A DNA stretch of 64,000 nt from Pseudomonas sp. WS 5079 (GCF_012985465.1 NZ_JAAQWN010000005.1:1-64000); one strand, 5' to 3'. Positions 31,911 to 43,923 are shown, counted from the first letter of the stretch. The notes: generated by a model from the letters alone, not told the origin. A program made the numbers and translations.

Positions 31911-32001
31911 GTGGTAGCGGGCTTGCCCGCGAAAGAGGTGTGCCAGCCAACTAAAATATCGGCTGATGCACCGCTATCGCGGGCAAGCCCGCTCCCACAC
32001 A
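31911..32001. repeat. REPIN: paired inverted REP elements
   Basis: GTGGTAGCGGGCTTGCCCGC on the left and GCGGGCAAGCCCGCTCCCAC on the right, in opposite orientation about 50 bases apart. This is the Pseudomonas REP-pair architecture mobilised by RAYT proteins. Confidence 0.85.
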
Positions 32002-32025
32002 AGCACGCACAGTGTATTGCCAGAA

Positions 32026-32685
32026 TCAGCCGCGCTCTGGCTGGAAGCGCACCACAAAACCTTTCAGGTTCTGCTGGCGACCCAACAGGTCACGCAGGCG
32101 GTCCGCCTCGGCGCGCTCGATCAGCGGCCCGACAAATACCCGGTTCTTGCCATCGGCAGTCCGGATATACGCGTTATAACCCTGGCTGCGCAGGGTTTTC
32201 TGCAAGGCTTCGGCACTTTCGCGATTGGACAGGCTGGCGAGTTGCACCGACCAACTGATCGGCAAGCCATTCGGATCAATACGACTTTGCCCCACATCAG
32301 GCTTGCCCGGGGCTGCCGGCTGCGGCGCCACTGGCTTCGGGGCCGGAGCAGGTGTAGCAGGCTTGGCCGCCACCACCGGTGCAGGAGCAGGCTTTACCAC
32401 CGGCACACTCGGCTGGATCGGCGCCGAAGGTGCTTGCTGTTCGGCAATTTCCGTATCAGTCGGCACCGGCTCTTCCTCGGGCAACGCCTGCGGCTCAGGC
32501 ACCACCACTGGCTCGACCTGGACCTGCGGCATCACCGGGGCCTGGGGCGCAGCCGGGGCCTCAACCGTGACCTGGCGCTGCTCGTCCTGGCGAGAAAACA
32601 GCATCGGCAGGAAAATCACCGCCAACGCCACCAATACCAGGGCTCCGACCATTCGCTGCTTGTATGCGCTATCCAGTAATGCCAT
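32026..32685 (-). CDS. dedD: SPOR-domain cell division/envelope protein
   Basis: A 219-residue protein starting [26 protein letters not shown] in two parts: a short cytosolic stretch and one membrane span. A Pro/Ala/Val-rich linker (about residues 40-140) leads to a C-terminal SPOR domain (SWSVQLASLSNRESAEALQ, then VFVGPLIERAEAD). SPOR domains bind denuded septal peptidoglycan. It overlaps the folC end by 17 bases; folC-dedD-cvpA-purF is a conserved order. Confidence 0.88.
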   Translation of the reverse strand: MALLDSAYKQRMVGALVLVALAVIFLPMLFSRQDEQRQVTVEAPAAPQAPVMPQVQVEPVVVPEPQALPEEEPVPTDTEIAEQQAPSAPIQPSVPVVKPAPAPVVAAKPATPAPAPKPVAPQPAAPGKPDVGQSRIDPNGLPISWSVQLASLSNRESAEALQKTLRSQGYNAYIRTADGKNRVFVGPLIERAEADRLRDLLGRQQNLKGFVVRFQPERG

Positions 32686-33976
32686 GTGCAGCTTCCTCCG
32701 TGGAGCGCCGGGCCAACCACTCAAGCGCCTCGGCAACACAATAAAATGATCCGAACAACAGAATCTCGTCCTCGGCCGTTGCCACCGCGCATTGAGCCTC
32801 CAATGCAGCGGTTACGCTTGCATGGGACGTCACCGTCGCGCCAAGGTTCTGCAACACCGCCTGCACATCATCGGCCATACGGGTGCGCGGCGTATCCAGC
32901 GGGGCGACTGCCCAGGACTGCACACTGCTCAGCAAAGGCGCGACCACACCATCCAGATCCTTGTCCGCCAGCAGGCCGAACACCGCCAGGCGCCGACCCG
33001 CTGGCACTTGGCCGGCCAAACGGCGTGCCAGGTACTGTGCAGCATGCGGGTTGTGCCCAACATCCAGCAACAGGTTCAAGCGCTTGCCTTGCCATTCGAA
33101 CGAACGACGATCCAGGCGCCCGACCACCTGCGTACGCTGCAAGGTATCGGCGATCTGCGCGCCATTCCACGGCAGATCCAGCAACAAGTAGGCCTGCAGC
33201 GCGAGTGCCGCGTTTTCCATGGGCAGGTTCAGCAGCGGCAGGCCGTGCAACTCGACGCCCTGGCCCCGCGTATCGACACCGCGCCACGACCATTGGTCAC
33301 CAGACACCTCCAGGGCAAAATCACGGCCCCGCAGGAAAAACGGGCAATCCAGCTCGCGCACCTTGTCCAGCAAGGTATGCGGCGGGTCCAGGTCACCACA
33401 CAAAGCCGGCTTGCCCTGACGGAAGATCCCGGCTTTTTCATAGGCCACGGATTCGCGGGTATCGCCCAAGTAATCGGCATGATCCACACCAATACTGGTG
33501 ACCAACGCCAGGTCGGCATCCACCACATTGACGGTATCCAGGCGACCACCGAGGCCGACTTCCAGCACCACCGCATCCAGCTGTTCACGCTCGAACAGCC
33601 AGAACGCGGCCAGGGTGCCCATCTCGAAATAGGTCAGGGAAATTTCGCCACGCCCGGCATCCAGCGCCGCAAAGGCTTCGCACAACTGCTCGTCAGTGGC
33701 TTCGACGCCGTTGAGTTGCACGCGCTCGTTGTAGCGCAGCAGGTGTGGCGAGCTGTAGACGCCAACCTTCAAGCCCTGGGCCTGCAGCAACGCCGCGACA
33801 AAGGCGCAGGTAGAGCCTTTGCCATTGGTGCCTGTGACCGTGATCACCCGTGGCGCAGGCCGACCCAACCCAAGGCGGGCCGCTACCTGTTGCGAGCGCT
33901 CCAGACCCATGTCGATGGCTGACGGATGCAACTGCTCAAGGTAGGCGAGCCATTCGCCCAGGGTTCGTTGGGTCAT
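32669..33976 (-). CDS. folC: Bifunctional folylpolyglutamate/dihydrofolate synthase
   Basis: A 435-residue Mur-ligase-fold enzyme. The P-loop is [45 protein letters not shown] and the ATP-site region [14 protein letters not shown] are as in FolC. It makes dihydrofolate and adds glutamates to folates. It overlaps accD by four bases upstream. Confidence 0.95.
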   Translation of the reverse strand: MTQRTLGEWLAYLEQLHPSAIDMGLERSQQVAARLGLGRPAPRVITVTGTNGKGSTCAFVAALLQAQGLKVGVYSSPHLLRYNERVQLNGVEATDEQLCEAFAALDAGRGEISLTYFEMGTLAAFWLFEREQLDAVVLEVGLGGRLDTVNVVDADLALVTSIGVDHADYLGDTRESVAYEKAGIFRQGKPALCGDLDPPHTLLDKVRELDCPFFLRGRDFALEVSGDQWSWRGVDTRGQGVELHGLPLLNLPMENAALALQAYLLLDLPWNGAQIADTLQRTQVVGRLDRRSFEWQGKRLNLLLDVGHNPHAAQYLARRLAGQVPAGRRLAVFGLLADKDLDGVVAPLLSSVQSWAVAPLDTPRTRMADDVQAVLQNLGATVTSHASVTAALEAQCAVATAEDEILLFGSFYCVAEALEWLARRSTEEAAHGITG

Positions 33977-34893
33977 AGGTTTGCAGGCACCGGCGGCACA
34001 ACGATGGGTTCGACCTTGGGCGCGACGTACACCGGTGTCGGCAAGCCCATCATCTGTGCCAGCAGGCTGCCCAGACGCGGACGCAGTTCGGAACGGGCGA
34101 TGATCATGTCGATGGCGCCGTGTTCCAGCAGGAACTCGCTACGCTGGAAGCCTTCGGGCAGCTTTTCACGCACGGTCTGCTCGATCACGCGTGGGCCGGC
34201 AAAACCGATCAGCGCCTTGGGCTCGCCGACGATTACGTCGCCCAGCATCGCCAGGCTGGCGGAAACGCCGCCGTAGACCGGATCGGTCAGCACCGAGATG
34301 AACGGGATGCCCTCTTCACGCAGACGCGCCAGCACCGCAGAGGTCTTGGCCATCTGCATCAGCGAGATCAGCGCTTCCTGCATCCGTGCACCACCGGAGG
34401 CGGCGAAGCAGATCATCGGGCAACGGTTTTCCAGGGCGTAGTTGGCGGCGCGTACAAAGCGCTCACCGACAATGGCGCCCATGGAGCCACCCATGAAGGA
34501 AAACTCAAACGCCGACACCACTACGGGCATGCCCAGCAGCTTGCCACTGACGGAAATCAGCGCGTCTTTCTCGCCGGTCTGCTTTTGCGCAGCGGTCAGG
34601 CGGTCCTTGTACTTCTTGCCGTCGCGAAACTTGAGGCGGTCCACCGGCTCCAGGTCAGCGCCCAGCTCGGCACGGCCATCGGCGTCGAGGAAGATGTCGA
34701 TACGGGCGCGGGCGCCGATACGCATGTGGTGGTTGCACTTGGGGCAAACGTCCAGGGTCTTTTCCAGCTCCGGGCGGTACAACACCGCGTCGCAGGATGG
34801 GCACTTGTGCCATAGACCTTCAGGAACCGAGCTTTTCTTCACCTCGGAACGCATGATCGAGGGGATCAGTTTGTCTACTAACCAGTTGCTCAT
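33973..34893 (-). CDS. accD: Acetyl-CoA carboxylase carboxyltransferase subunit beta
   Basis: A 306-residue protein starting [17 protein letters not shown] (34893). The N-terminal zinc ribbon has CPSC and CPKC pairs separated by about 15 residues. The carboxyltransferase core includes [15 protein letters not shown] and the oxyanion-hole-rich ASGGARMQE. It acts with AccA in malonyl-CoA synthesis. The order trpF-accD-folC is typical of Pseudomonas. Confidence 0.96.
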   Translation of the reverse strand: MSNWLVDKLIPSIMRSEVKKSSVPEGLWHKCPSCDAVLYRPELEKTLDVCPKCNHHMRIGARARIDIFLDADGRAELGADLEPVDRLKFRDGKKYKDRLTAAQKQTGEKDALISVSGKLLGMPVVVSAFEFSFMGGSMGAIVGERFVRAANYALENRCPMICFAASGGARMQEALISLMQMAKTSAVLARLREEGIPFISVLTDPVYGGVSASLAMLGDVIVGEPKALIGFAGPRVIEQTVREKLPEGFQRSEFLLEHGAIDMIIARSELRPRLGSLLAQMMGLPTPVYVAPKVEPIVVPPVPANL

Positions 34894-35137
34894 GCTTTCT
34901 TTCTCCAGTACCGGTGGCTTGAACACAGCCCCGCGTATGCCCTTGAGCTAAATTCATTGATGTGGCGATAACAATCACAGGACGGGGTCAGACGTTCGAC
35001 CAGCCATTTCCTGCACCTGCCCTCAGCCTTCCAGACAACCCGCCAGTGCGTGGCTGCCACTTCATTGGCGCCGCCCGAGGGCAACGCCGGCCTGTTTTAC
35101 ACAGTGGTAGTTACTGACGGCGGCAGACTGCCAGCCG

Positions 35138-35770
35138 TCACATCGCGCCACTGCTGCTGCGCACTGCCTGCATGAATGCGTGAATCTTGCCAGGATCCTT
35201 GATGCCCTTGGCCTGCTCCACCCCGCCGCTGACGTCGACGGCATACGGGCGAACCTGGGCAATGGCCTGCGCCACATTGCCAGCGTTCAAACCGCCCGCC
35301 AGGATGATCGGCTTGCTCAAGCCCTGGGGAATCAGCGCCCAATCGAAAGCCTCGCCTGTACCACCGGGAATGCCCTCGACATAGGCATCGAGCAATATCC
35401 CACTGGCCCCGGCGTAGGCGGCGCAACTGGCGGCGATATCGTCACCGGCCTTGACCCGCAACGCCTTGATATACGGACGATGGTAGCCGGCGCACTCCTC
35501 CGGGGTTTCGTCGCCATGGAACTGCAACAGGTCCAGGGGCACGGCATCCAGGGTTTCATTGAGCTCGCAGGCGCTGGCGTTGACGAACAGCCCCACCGTG
35601 GTCACGAACGGCGGCAAGCCGGCAATGATCGCCCGGGCCTGCTGCACCGACACCGCGCGCGGGCTCTTGGCATAAAACACAAAACCAATAGCGTCAGCCC
35701 CCGCCTCGACTGCCGACAGCGCGTCTTCCATGCGGGTAATCCCGCAAATCTTGCTGCGAACGCCTGACAT
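35138..35770 (-). CDS. trpF: Phosphoribosylanthranilate isomerase
   Basis: A 210-residue TIM barrel for the third step of tryptophan synthesis. Catalytic Cys is in [29 protein letters not shown] follows; the catalytic Asp is in LLDAYVEG; the phosphate-binding end is [11 protein letters not shown] and AVDVSGGVE. The gene lies between truA and accD, away from other trp genes, as is usual in Pseudomonas. Confidence 0.95.
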   Translation of the reverse strand: MSGVRSKICGITRMEDALSAVEAGADAIGFVFYAKSPRAVSVQQARAIIAGLPPFVTTVGLFVNASACELNETLDAVPLDLLQFHGDETPEECAGYHRPYIKALRVKAGDDIAASCAAYAGASGILLDAYVEGIPGGTGEAFDWALIPQGLSKPIILAGGLNAGNVAQAIAQVRPYAVDVSGGVEQAKGIKDPGKIHAFMQAVRSSSGAM

Positions 35771-35834
35771 ATCGTCAAAACCTCAGGGGGCTGTCCAGGA
35801 AAGTCCCGGATGGTAACAAATGCTTTTCCGGGCG

Positions 35835-36659
35835 TCAGCCGCCAAGTTCAGTGAAACCTGTGAGGAAGTGTGGCCCGATGAAACGCTGCGGCAGCTCGAA
35901 CTCATCTCGGTACTCCACATCCACCAGATACAGGCCGAACGGGTGCGCCGTCACCCCGCCGGTCCGCCGCACCCGGCTCTCCAGCACTTCCCTGGCCCAC
36001 TCCACCGGGCGCTCGCCAGTACCAATGGTCATCAGCACCCCGGCGATATTGCGCACCATATGGTGCAGGAACGCCCCGGCGCGGATATCCAGGACAATCA
36101 TCTTGCCGTGACGTGTCACCCGCAGGTGGTGGACTTCCTTGATCGGCGACTTCGCCTGGCACTGCCCGGCGCGAAAGGCACTGAAGTCGTGGATCCCCAC
36201 CAGATGCTGGGCCGCCTCGGCCATGCGCTCGGCGTCCAGCGGGCGGTGGTTCCAGGTGATTTCTTCGTTCAAGTGCGCCGGACGGATCTGATCGTTGTAG
36301 ATCACATAGCGGTAACGCCGGGCAATGGCCTTGAACCGCGCATGGAAGTGCGCCGGCATGACTTTGGCCCAACTGACGCTGACATCGTGGGGCAGATTGA
36401 TATTGGCGCCCATGACCCACGCCTTCATCGAACGCTCGGCCTGGGTGTCAAAATGCACCACTTGCCCGCAGGCATGCACGCCCGCGTCGGTGCGCCCTGC
36501 GCACATCAATGAAACCGGCGAGTCGGCGACCTTCGACAGGGCCTTCTCCAGGGTTTCCTGCACAGTCGGCACGCCAGAGGCCTGGCGCTGCCAGCCGCGA
36601 TAGCGCGAACCTTTGTATTCCACGCCCAGGGCGATTCTGAAAAAGCCGGCGGCCGCCAT
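35835..36659 (-). CDS. truA: tRNA pseudouridine(38-40) synthase
   Basis: A 274-residue enzyme from the ATG at 36659 (MAAAGFFRIALGVEYKGSR). An in-frame ATG at 36725 would add 22 residues, but it overlaps a TATAAT hexamer that may be the promoter -10. Neither start has a clear ribosome binding site. The catalytic Asp is in CAGRTDAGVHACGQV. It modifies U38-U40 of tRNAs. It lies between fimV and trpF. Confidence 0.93.
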   Translation of the reverse strand: MAAAGFFRIALGVEYKGSRYRGWQRQASGVPTVQETLEKALSKVADSPVSLMCAGRTDAGVHACGQVVHFDTQAERSMKAWVMGANINLPHDVSVSWAKVMPAHFHARFKAIARRYRYVIYNDQIRPAHLNEEITWNHRPLDAERMAEAAQHLVGIHDFSAFRAGQCQAKSPIKEVHHLRVTRHGKMIVLDIRAGAFLHHMVRNIAGVLMTIGTGERPVEWAREVLESRVRRTGGVTAHPFGLYLVDVEYRDEFELPQRFIGPHFLTGFTELGG

Positions 36660-36758
36660 TTCGGCGGCCGCGTTATCTATATTTGCCAAGAGCTGAGAGC
36701 CTGATAGTTGCGCAAAGGCGGCCATTATAAAGTGCCGGGCCTGGTCCTGGGGCATTTT

Positions 36759-36845
36759 GTGGGAGCTGGCTGGCCTGCGATAGCCTCGCCTCAATTCTAC
36801 CGAAGGACCGAGTCGCCTCTATCGCGGCCAAGCCCGGCTCCCACC
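36759..36845. repeat. REPIN-like inverted pair
   Basis: TGTGGGAGCTGGCTGGCCTG on the left and CGCGGCCAAGCCCGGCTCCC on the right in opposite orientation, separated by about 50 bases, between truA and fimV. The sequence has diverged from the other pairs. Confidence 0.7.
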
Positions 36846-36897
36846 TTTGAATGCAAAACGGCGACCCGAAGGCCGCCGCTGCGTTAATTGCCAGTAA

Positions 36898-39435
36898 TCA
36901 CGCCAGGCGGCTAAGCATTTCCTTGGCTTCGCTGCGTTGGCCGTCGTCGCCTTCGGTGAGGACTTCGGCCAGGATGTCACGTGCACCACCCTCATCGCCC
37001 ATGTCGATATAGGCCTGGGCCAGGTCGAGCTTGGTGGCAACTTCGTCGGTGCCCGACAGGAAGTCGAACTCCGGCTCATCGTCGCCCTTGGCGGCATCTT
37101 CAGCGGTGAAGCTCGGCTCGATCGACGGGCTTTCCAGGCTCTGGGACAGGCGCTCCAGCTCGGCGTTGACATCGTCAAGCTCGGAGGTGAACGCATCAGG
37201 CTTGTCCGATGGCGCAGGTTCGTCGGCCAGGGACAGGTCGAAGTCTTCCGGCAGGTCAAAATCTTCCAGCGCGGCGGGTGTCAGGGTCGGCGGCTCTACC
37301 GGTGGCAGGTCCTTCATCTCTTCTTCCAGGCCCGAGAGGAAGTCGTCGTCGGACTGGGAAGCCGGTGCATCCAGTTGCAAGTCGAGATCAAAGTCAGACA
37401 AGTCGTCCTCGCTGGCCTTGGCTTCGGTCTGCTGCTGCAAGACCGAGTCGAAGCTCAGGTCATCGACCTCGGGGGCGACCACCGCCGGCGACGCCGCCTC
37501 CAGGTCGTCCAGGCTCAGGTCGAAGTCGGTGTCGAACGCATCGGTTTGAGGCGTGGCGGCAGGCGCCGGTTCTTCCTGGAGCAGATCCTTGACGTACTGC
37601 GCATCCAGCGCGGCAGCGGCGACTGCAGCACTCACGCCCGCAGCCAGCACGGCCATGGCCGGGTAGCGATTTTTCAACAGTTCGACCTGGGCGTGGTTCT
37701 CGCCATTGGCGACCAGTTGGCGCTCCTGGGTCACGAAACCATCCTTGTCGCCCTGCTGGCCGTAGACCTCCAGGAGTTTGAGGCGCAGATCGCTGCGCTT
37801 GGGCTCCAGCTTGATCGCTTCTTCCAGCACCGCAGCGGCCTGGTTCAAGTGACCACGGTCCAGATGGGACTGGGCCTGGGCCAGGGCATCAGAGGAACCG
37901 GGCTCGATGATGGGCTTGCTCGGCGGCGCCATGCTGGTCGCAACTGCAGCTACAGGCGCCACGGCAACCGGAGCTGGAGCTGGAGTTGGAGTTGGAGCCA
38001 GCTTGACGTTTGCCGCCGGGACTTCAAGGCCTTCGAAGCTATCGAGCGACAAGTCTTGTTCAAGTTTTGCGGAAAACTCTGGCTCTTCCGCCAGCGCCCG
38101 CGCCATGCGCAGGTGTTTTTTCTCTTCCAGGCGCGCATTGCGATGACGTGCCCACAGCAGCAGGAGCAACAGCACTAGAAGGCCGGCAGCGCCGCCGATC
38201 ACCCCGAGAACAATGGGGTTGGTCAGCAGGTCATTGAATTTGCCTTCGGCGCTGGCCTCGGGCGCAGGCTCAGCCGGGCTTTGCACGGGCGCAACCACCG
38301 GCGTTTCGGCCGCCGGAGCAGGCGCAGTCGGCGCCGCAGCCAGTTCGGCAGGTATTACCGCCGGCTGCGCCGGGGCGCCGCCTTCGGCCTGCAATTTGGC
38401 CAATTGGTTGTTCTTCAGTTCGATCAGCCGCTGCAGCTTGTCCAACTGACTTTGCAGGTCAGACATGCGGCTTTTGAGTTCTTCGTTTTCGCGGCGGGTC
38501 GAATCCAGGCTTTCCTGGGTCACGGCCAACTTGTTGTTCAGGGCCTTGCTGTCACCTGCGGCGCCTTTGACGCCGGCCTTGGCGGCCTCGGCCGAGACCA
38601 GGCTCAGGTTGTCCTTGGCGGCCGTTTGCGACGGCGCTGCGCCAGCCTGGGCGCGCTTGGTGGCGTCCAGTTGCTGACGCCCCGCTGCTTGATTAGCGGC
38701 ACCGCGACGCCCCTGGCGCCAAGCCGCATTCTGCGCGGTCACTTCGGCAATCGCCTGGGGTTGCGGCAGGCTGGTGCTTTGTACCGGATCCGGCAGGCGC
38801 AATACCTGGCCGGTCTTCATGCGGTTGATATTGCCGTCGACAAAGGCGTCCGGGTTCAGCGCCTGGATCGCCAGCATGGTTTGCTGGATCGAGCCGCCAT
38901 TGCGGTTTTTCGCGGCGATTTCCCACAGGGTGTCGCGAGAAGTCGTGGTGTGTTCAGCCGCCTTGGTCACGCTGGCAGCAGCCGGCGTGGCAAGGCGCGG
39001 CCCTGGGGCAATGACCTCTGGAGCCTTTTGCTCGAACTTGGCCGGGTCCAGCAAGACGCTGTAGTCCCGCATCAACCGGCCATTGGGCCATTGCACCTGC
39101 AACAAGAAGCGTACGTAGGAGTCGGGCAACGGCTTGCTGGAGGTGACGCGCACCACACTGCGGCCACTGGGGTTGAGCACCGGGGTAAAGGTCAGCTCAT
39201 CGAGGAACGCCTGGCGATCGACACCCGCATCCACAAAGGCCTGGGAAGACGCGAGGCTGGGCACGATATCGGAGGCGCTGAGCCCGCCCACATCGAGCAG
39301 CTCGATCTCCACCGACAACGGCTGGTTCAACTTCGACTTGAGGGTCATCTCCCCAAGTTGCAGCGCTTGCGCCATACCGGAGGACAGCGCCGAGACGGCC
39401 GCTATTGCTAACACCAGTTTGCGAACTTGAACCAT
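36898..39435 (-). CDS. fimV: FimV-like polar hub / pilus assembly protein
   Basis: An 845-residue protein. The signal peptide covers about residues 1-24 (VRKLVLAIAAVSALSSGMAQA). The FimV N-terminal domain follows (LQLGEMTLKSKLNQPLSVEI), then a LysM domain (TLWEIAAKNRNG... GQVLRLPD), a coiled coil near 330-370, one membrane span (VLGVIGGAAGLLVLLLLLLW), a long acidic cytoplasmic region and a C-terminal FimV domain (KLDLAQAYIDMGDEGGARDI). It organises polar type IV pili and twitching. The start at 39435 gives the proper signal peptide. Confidence 0.93.
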   Translation of the reverse strand: MVQVRKLVLAIAAVSALSSGMAQALQLGEMTLKSKLNQPLSVEIELLDVGGLSASDIVPSLASSQAFVDAGVDRQAFLDELTFTPVLNPSGRSVVRVTSSKPLPDSYVRFLLQVQWPNGRLMRDYSVLLDPAKFEQKAPEVIAPGPRLATPAAASVTKAAEHTTTSRDTLWEIAAKNRNGGSIQQTMLAIQALNPDAFVDGNINRMKTGQVLRLPDPVQSTSLPQPQAIAEVTAQNAAWRQGRRGAANQAAGRQQLDATKRAQAGAAPSQTAAKDNLSLVSAEAAKAGVKGAAGDSKALNNKLAVTQESLDSTRRENEELKSRMSDLQSQLDKLQRLIELKNNQLAKLQAEGGAPAQPAVIPAELAAAPTAPAPAAETPVVAPVQSPAEPAPEASAEGKFNDLLTNPIVLGVIGGAAGLLVLLLLLLWARHRNARLEEKKHLRMARALAEEPEFSAKLEQDLSLDSFEGLEVPAANVKLAPTPTPAPAPVAVAPVAAVATSMAPPSKPIIEPGSSDALAQAQSHLDRGHLNQAAAVLEEAIKLEPKRSDLRLKLLEVYGQQGDKDGFVTQERQLVANGENHAQVELLKNRYPAMAVLAAGVSAAVAAAALDAQYVKDLLQEEPAPAATPQTDAFDTDFDLSLDDLEAASPAVVAPEVDDLSFDSVLQQQTEAKASEDDLSDFDLDLQLDAPASQSDDDFLSGLEEEMKDLPPVEPPTLTPAALEDFDLPEDFDLSLADEPAPSDKPDAFTSELDDVNAELERLSQSLESPSIEPSFTAEDAAKGDDEPEFDFLSGTDEVATKLDLAQAYIDMGDEGGARDILAEVLTEGDDGQRSEAKEMLSRLA

Positions 39436-39597
39436 AGCCTCATCCTTTGTTTGAACACTCCTCGGCCCGCGAGAAGGTTGGGTACCGCTGCCATTCGGCA
39501 TGGCGAGCCGATAGGTCACCGACGCGCAACTTTTCCTGCATGGGGCCAAGCATAGCGCTTGGCTAGAATCAATCTACAAATTGCCGCCAAGTATCTT

Positions 39598-40608
39598 TTA
39601 CACAAGGTGTTTTATCAACAACTGTGCCAGTTGCACCGCGTTAAGCGCCGCGCCTTTGCGTACGTTATCTGACGTCAGCCACAAGTTTAGTTCCGCCGGG
39701 TCATCAATACCGGCCCGCACCCGACCCACGTAGACCACGTCCTGACCGACCGCATCCCCAACAGCGGTGGGGTAATCGCCCTCTTCCACCAGTTCGATGC
39801 CCGGCGCCGCCTCCAACACGCGATTGACGGCGCCAAGGTCCACGGCCCCCGCCAGTTGCAGGGACACGCTCAGGCTATCGCCAAAAAACACCGGAGCTTG
39901 AACGCAGGTTGCGGAAATCTTCAGTAACGGTAATTCAAGCAGGCTACGCAGTTCGTGGACCAGGCGTTTTTCCAGGGCGGTGTGGCCCTGCGCATCCGGC
40001 GTGCCGACCTGGGCCAGCAGGTTGAAGGCCATCTGCCGATCAAAGAACTTGGGCTCCAGGGGCCGCACATTCAGTAGCTCGGCGGTTTGCCGGGCCAGTT
40101 CACTGACGGCTTCACGGCCCTGGGCAGACACGGCCAGGTTGGCGGTGACGCTCACGCGCTGGATGTCCAACAGGCCGCGCAACGGCGCGAGCACCACCGC
40201 CAGGTGGGTGGCGCAAGGGCTTGGGCTGCCCACCTGGAACGGCTTTTTCAAGCCGTCCAGTACCTGGGCATTGGCTTCCGGCACCACTTGGGGCGCCTGT
40301 TCGGCCGGCAGGGCGCCGGACAGGTCGATCAATGAGCAACCGGCTGCCGTGGCGCGCGGCGCGAAACTCAGGGTGACCGCCGGGCCTGCGGCGAAGAAGG
40401 CCAGTTGCACCTTGCTGAAATCGAACTCATCGACTTCCCGTACCCGCACGTTTTTGCCGCGAAACGGCACCGACGCGCCGGCCGACTCGCTGCTGGCCAG
40501 CAGGTGCAGGGCGCCTACCGGGAACTCAAGTTCTTCGAGGATCTGCACCAGGGTTTCGCCCACCGTGCCGGTGGCGCCGATCACGGCGATATCAAAGGTC
40601 TGGGTCAT
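39598..40608 (-). CDS. Aspartate-semialdehyde dehydrogenase paralogue (Usg type)
   Basis: A 336-residue protein starting MTQTFDIAVIGATGTVGETL with the NADP-binding GxxGxVG. It is the Asd-like protein that lies between asd and fimV in Pseudomonas (Usg in enterobacteria). The active-site region reads GSPSPCATHLAV, so a Cys is present, though in a context unlike canonical Asd ([10 protein letters not shown] in the neighbouring gene). Enzymatic activity is uncertain. Confidence 0.85.
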   Translation of the reverse strand: MTQTFDIAVIGATGTVGETLVQILEELEFPVGALHLLASSESAGASVPFRGKNVRVREVDEFDFSKVQLAFFAAGPAVTLSFAPRATAAGCSLIDLSGALPAEQAPQVVPEANAQVLDGLKKPFQVGSPSPCATHLAVVLAPLRGLLDIQRVSVTANLAVSAQGREAVSELARQTAELLNVRPLEPKFFDRQMAFNLLAQVGTPDAQGHTALEKRLVHELRSLLELPLLKISATCVQAPVFFGDSLSVSLQLAGAVDLGAVNRVLEAAPGIELVEEGDYPTAVGDAVGQDVVYVGRVRAGIDDPAELNLWLTSDNVRKGAALNAVQLAQLLIKHLV

Positions 40609-40698
40609 GGAGGCTGCCTCGGGCATTGCGGGGGGAGCGGCACTTTACCGGGTGGTGGGGGGTGAGGCAATTGGCCTGGGGTTTGTGGTGTGGCGCGG

Positions 40699-40783
40699 GC
40701 CGTCATCGCGGGCAAGTCCGCTCCTACATTTGGATTTGTGAACACATTCAAGTGTGGGAGCGGGCTTGCCCGCGATGATGGCC
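40699..40783. repeat. REPIN: paired inverted REP elements
   Basis: GCCGTCATCGCGGGCAAGTC on the left and GCGGGCTTGCCCGCGATGAT on the right, about 45 bases between the cores, lying between the two asd-type genes. Confidence 0.85.
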
Positions 40784-40794
40784 TCAGGCGCAAT

Positions 40795-40829
40795 AAAAAA
40801 CCCGCGCCTGTCACCAGAACGCGGGTTTC
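40795..40829 (-). terminator. asd terminator
   Basis: AAAAAACCCGCG and CGCGGGTTT arms downstream of asd, with a T run on the minus strand. Confidence 0.75.
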
Positions 40830-40847
40830 TTCAACACCACTAAGCGA

Positions 40848-41960
40848 TCAACGCTCCAGCAGAATCCGCAACATCCGACGCAGCGGCTCGGCCGCGCCCC
40901 ACAGCAATTGGTCACCTACAGTGAAGGCGCCCAGGTACTGGGTGCCCATGTTCAGCTTGCGCAGACGGCCCACCGGTACATTCAGGGTGCCGGTGACCTT
41001 GGTCGGGCTCAGCTCCTGCATGCTGATATCACGGCTGTTGGGCACCAGCTTGACCCATGGGTTGTGCTGGCTGATCAGCCCTTCGATATCGGCGATCGGC
41101 ACGTCTTTATTGAGCTTGATGGTCAGCGCCTGGCTGTGGCAACGCATGGCGCCGATCCGCACGCAAATACCGTCCACCGGGATCGGGTTCTTGAAGCGCC
41201 CAAGGATCTTGTTGGTCTCGGCCTGGGCTTTCCACTCTTCGCGGCTCTGGCCGTTCGGCAGTTCCTTGTCGATCCACGGGATCAGGCTGCCGGCCAAGGG
41301 CACGCCGAAGTTCTCGGTCGGGTAGGCTTCGCTGCGCATGGCCTCGGCCACACGGCGGTCGATATCGAGGATCGCACTGGCCGGGTCGGCCAGTTGATCG
41401 GCGACAGCCGCGTGGGTCGCGCCCATCTGCTTGATCAACTCGCGCATGTTCTGCGCGCCGGCACCGGAGGCCGCCTGGTACGTCATGGCGCTCATCCACT
41501 CCACCAGCCCGGCTTCGAACAGGCCACCCAGGCCCATCAGCATCAGGCTGACGGTGCAGTTGCCGCCGACATAGTTCTTGGTGCCGGCATCAAGTTGCTG
41601 GTCGATGACCTTGCGGTTGACCGGGTCGAGGATGATCACCGCGTCGTCCTGCATACGCAGGCTGGACGCTGCATCGATCCAGTAGCCCTGCCAGCCGGCT
41701 TCGCGCAGCTTGGGGAAGACTTCACTGGTGTAGTCGCCGCCCTGGCAGGTCAGAATGACGTCGAGGGTCTTGAGCTCTTCAATGTTGTAGGCGTCCTTGA
41801 GCGGGGCGATATCCTTGCCCACGGACGGCCCTTGGCCACCGACATTCGAAGTGGTGAAAAACACCGGCTCAATAAGATCGAAATCCTGCTCTTCCAGCAT
41901 CCGCTGCATGAGCACGGAACCGACCATACCGCGCCAACCGATCAGACCTACACGTTTCAT
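40848..41960 (-). CDS. asd: Aspartate-semialdehyde dehydrogenase
   Basis: A 370-residue NADP-dependent enzyme of the aspartate pathway (Lys, Met, Thr, DAP). The N-terminal motif is [18 protein letters not shown]. The catalytic Cys lies in [17 protein letters not shown], and the substrate-binding His in [16 protein letters not shown]. Full length for the proteobacterial class. Confidence 0.96.
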   Translation of the reverse strand: MKRVGLIGWRGMVGSVLMQRMLEEQDFDLIEPVFFTTSNVGGQGPSVGKDIAPLKDAYNIEELKTLDVILTCQGGDYTSEVFPKLREAGWQGYWIDAASSLRMQDDAVIILDPVNRKVIDQQLDAGTKNYVGGNCTVSLMLMGLGGLFEAGLVEWMSAMTYQAASGAGAQNMRELIKQMGATHAAVADQLADPASAILDIDRRVAEAMRSEAYPTENFGVPLAGSLIPWIDKELPNGQSREEWKAQAETNKILGRFKNPIPVDGICVRIGAMRCHSQALTIKLNKDVPIADIEGLISQHNPWVKLVPNSRDISMQELSPTKVTGTLNVPVGRLRKLNMGTQYLGAFTVGDQLLWGAAEPLRRMLRILLER

Positions 41961-42024
41961 CGCAACTACACCTTGTTAAAAAGTGGGCCGCCTTGCAGCA
42001 ACAACTGCAAGCGGGCCCGAGAGA

Positions 42025-43107
<1,083 letters not shown>

Positions 43108-43158
43108 GGGTTCCTCATTTCATCAAGCGACCCGCCCTCGGGCAGGTCGGGAAAATTA

Positions 43159-43923
43159 TTAGCGTTCGGCCCAGACCACCAGCACGTCGGTGCTGAAGGT
43201 GCCATCGGCTTGAATCTCAAAATAATCGCGCACTTCCTGGCCCATCGCCTTTTGCAGCTCCAGGATCGCGGCGCGCAATACCTCTGGCGTGCGCATGCGC
43301 TCGACCCACGAGGTGTATTCCAGGCGCAGGCGCTGGCGATTGCTGTTGCGTACATGCAGGCCGGCTTCGCTGAGCTGGCGCATCCACTCGCCGGCGGAGT
43401 AATCGCGCACATGGCTGGTGTCGCGCAGCACTTCGACGGTTTGCAGGTAAGTGTCCAACAGCGGGCTGCCCGGTGACAAGACATCGACAAACGCCGCTAC
43501 GCCGCCCGGCTTGAGCACCCGGCGCACTTCGCGCAGGGCCTGGCCCAGGTCGCTCCAGTGATGGGCCGAGTAGCGGCTGAACACGAAGTCGAACTCGCCA
43601 TCGGCGAACGGCAGGCGCTCGGCGGCGCCGTGCAGGGTACGAATATTGTCCAGGCCACGCTCTGTGGCAGCGGCGGCGACCACGTCGAGCATCTGCTGCG
43701 ACAGGTCGTAGGCCACCACTTCCTTGACCAGCGGTGCTACGTGGAAACTCACGTGACCGGCACCACAGCCCAGGTCCAGCAGTCGTGCAGCGCCCTGCCC
43801 GGCCAGTTCGGCCTGCAGCAGTGCGAATTCGCTGCCCTGAGCGTGCACGGCACTGCTCAGGTAGGCCGAGGCCTGTTCGCCGAATTGTTTTTGCACGACT
43901 TGGGTGTGGGCGGTGTTGGTCAT
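43159..43923 (-). CDS. Class I SAM-dependent methyltransferase
   Basis: A 254-residue protein; the start at 43923 has AGGAA eight bases upstream. SAM motif I is RLLDLGCGAGHVSFHV, motif II is an acidic end of strand 2 (VVAYDLSQQML), motif III is FDFVFSRYSAHHW, and VLKPGGVAAFVDV follows. It resembles the UbiE/SmtA-like methyltransferases that sit in the leu cluster of pseudomonads. The substrate is unknown. Confidence 0.88.
   Translation of the reverse strand: MTNTAHTQVVQKQFGEQASAYLSSAVHAQGSEFALLQAELAGQGAARLLDLGCGAGHVSFHVAPLVKEVVAYDLSQQMLDVVAAAATERGLDNIRTLHGAAERLPFADGEFDFVFSRYSAHHWSDLGQALREVRRVLKPGGVAAFVDVLSPGSPLLDTYLQTVEVLRDTSHVRDYSAGEWMRQLSEAGLHVRNSNRQRLRLEYTSWVERMRTPEVLRAAILELQKAMGQEVRDYFEIQADGTFSTDVLVVWAER

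Noticed and set aside
39598..40608. Second asd-like gene considered a pseudogene
   Set aside because: The frame is full length and intact, and the same paralogue lies at this place in many Pseudomonas; divergence of the active-site context suggests a changed role, not decay.
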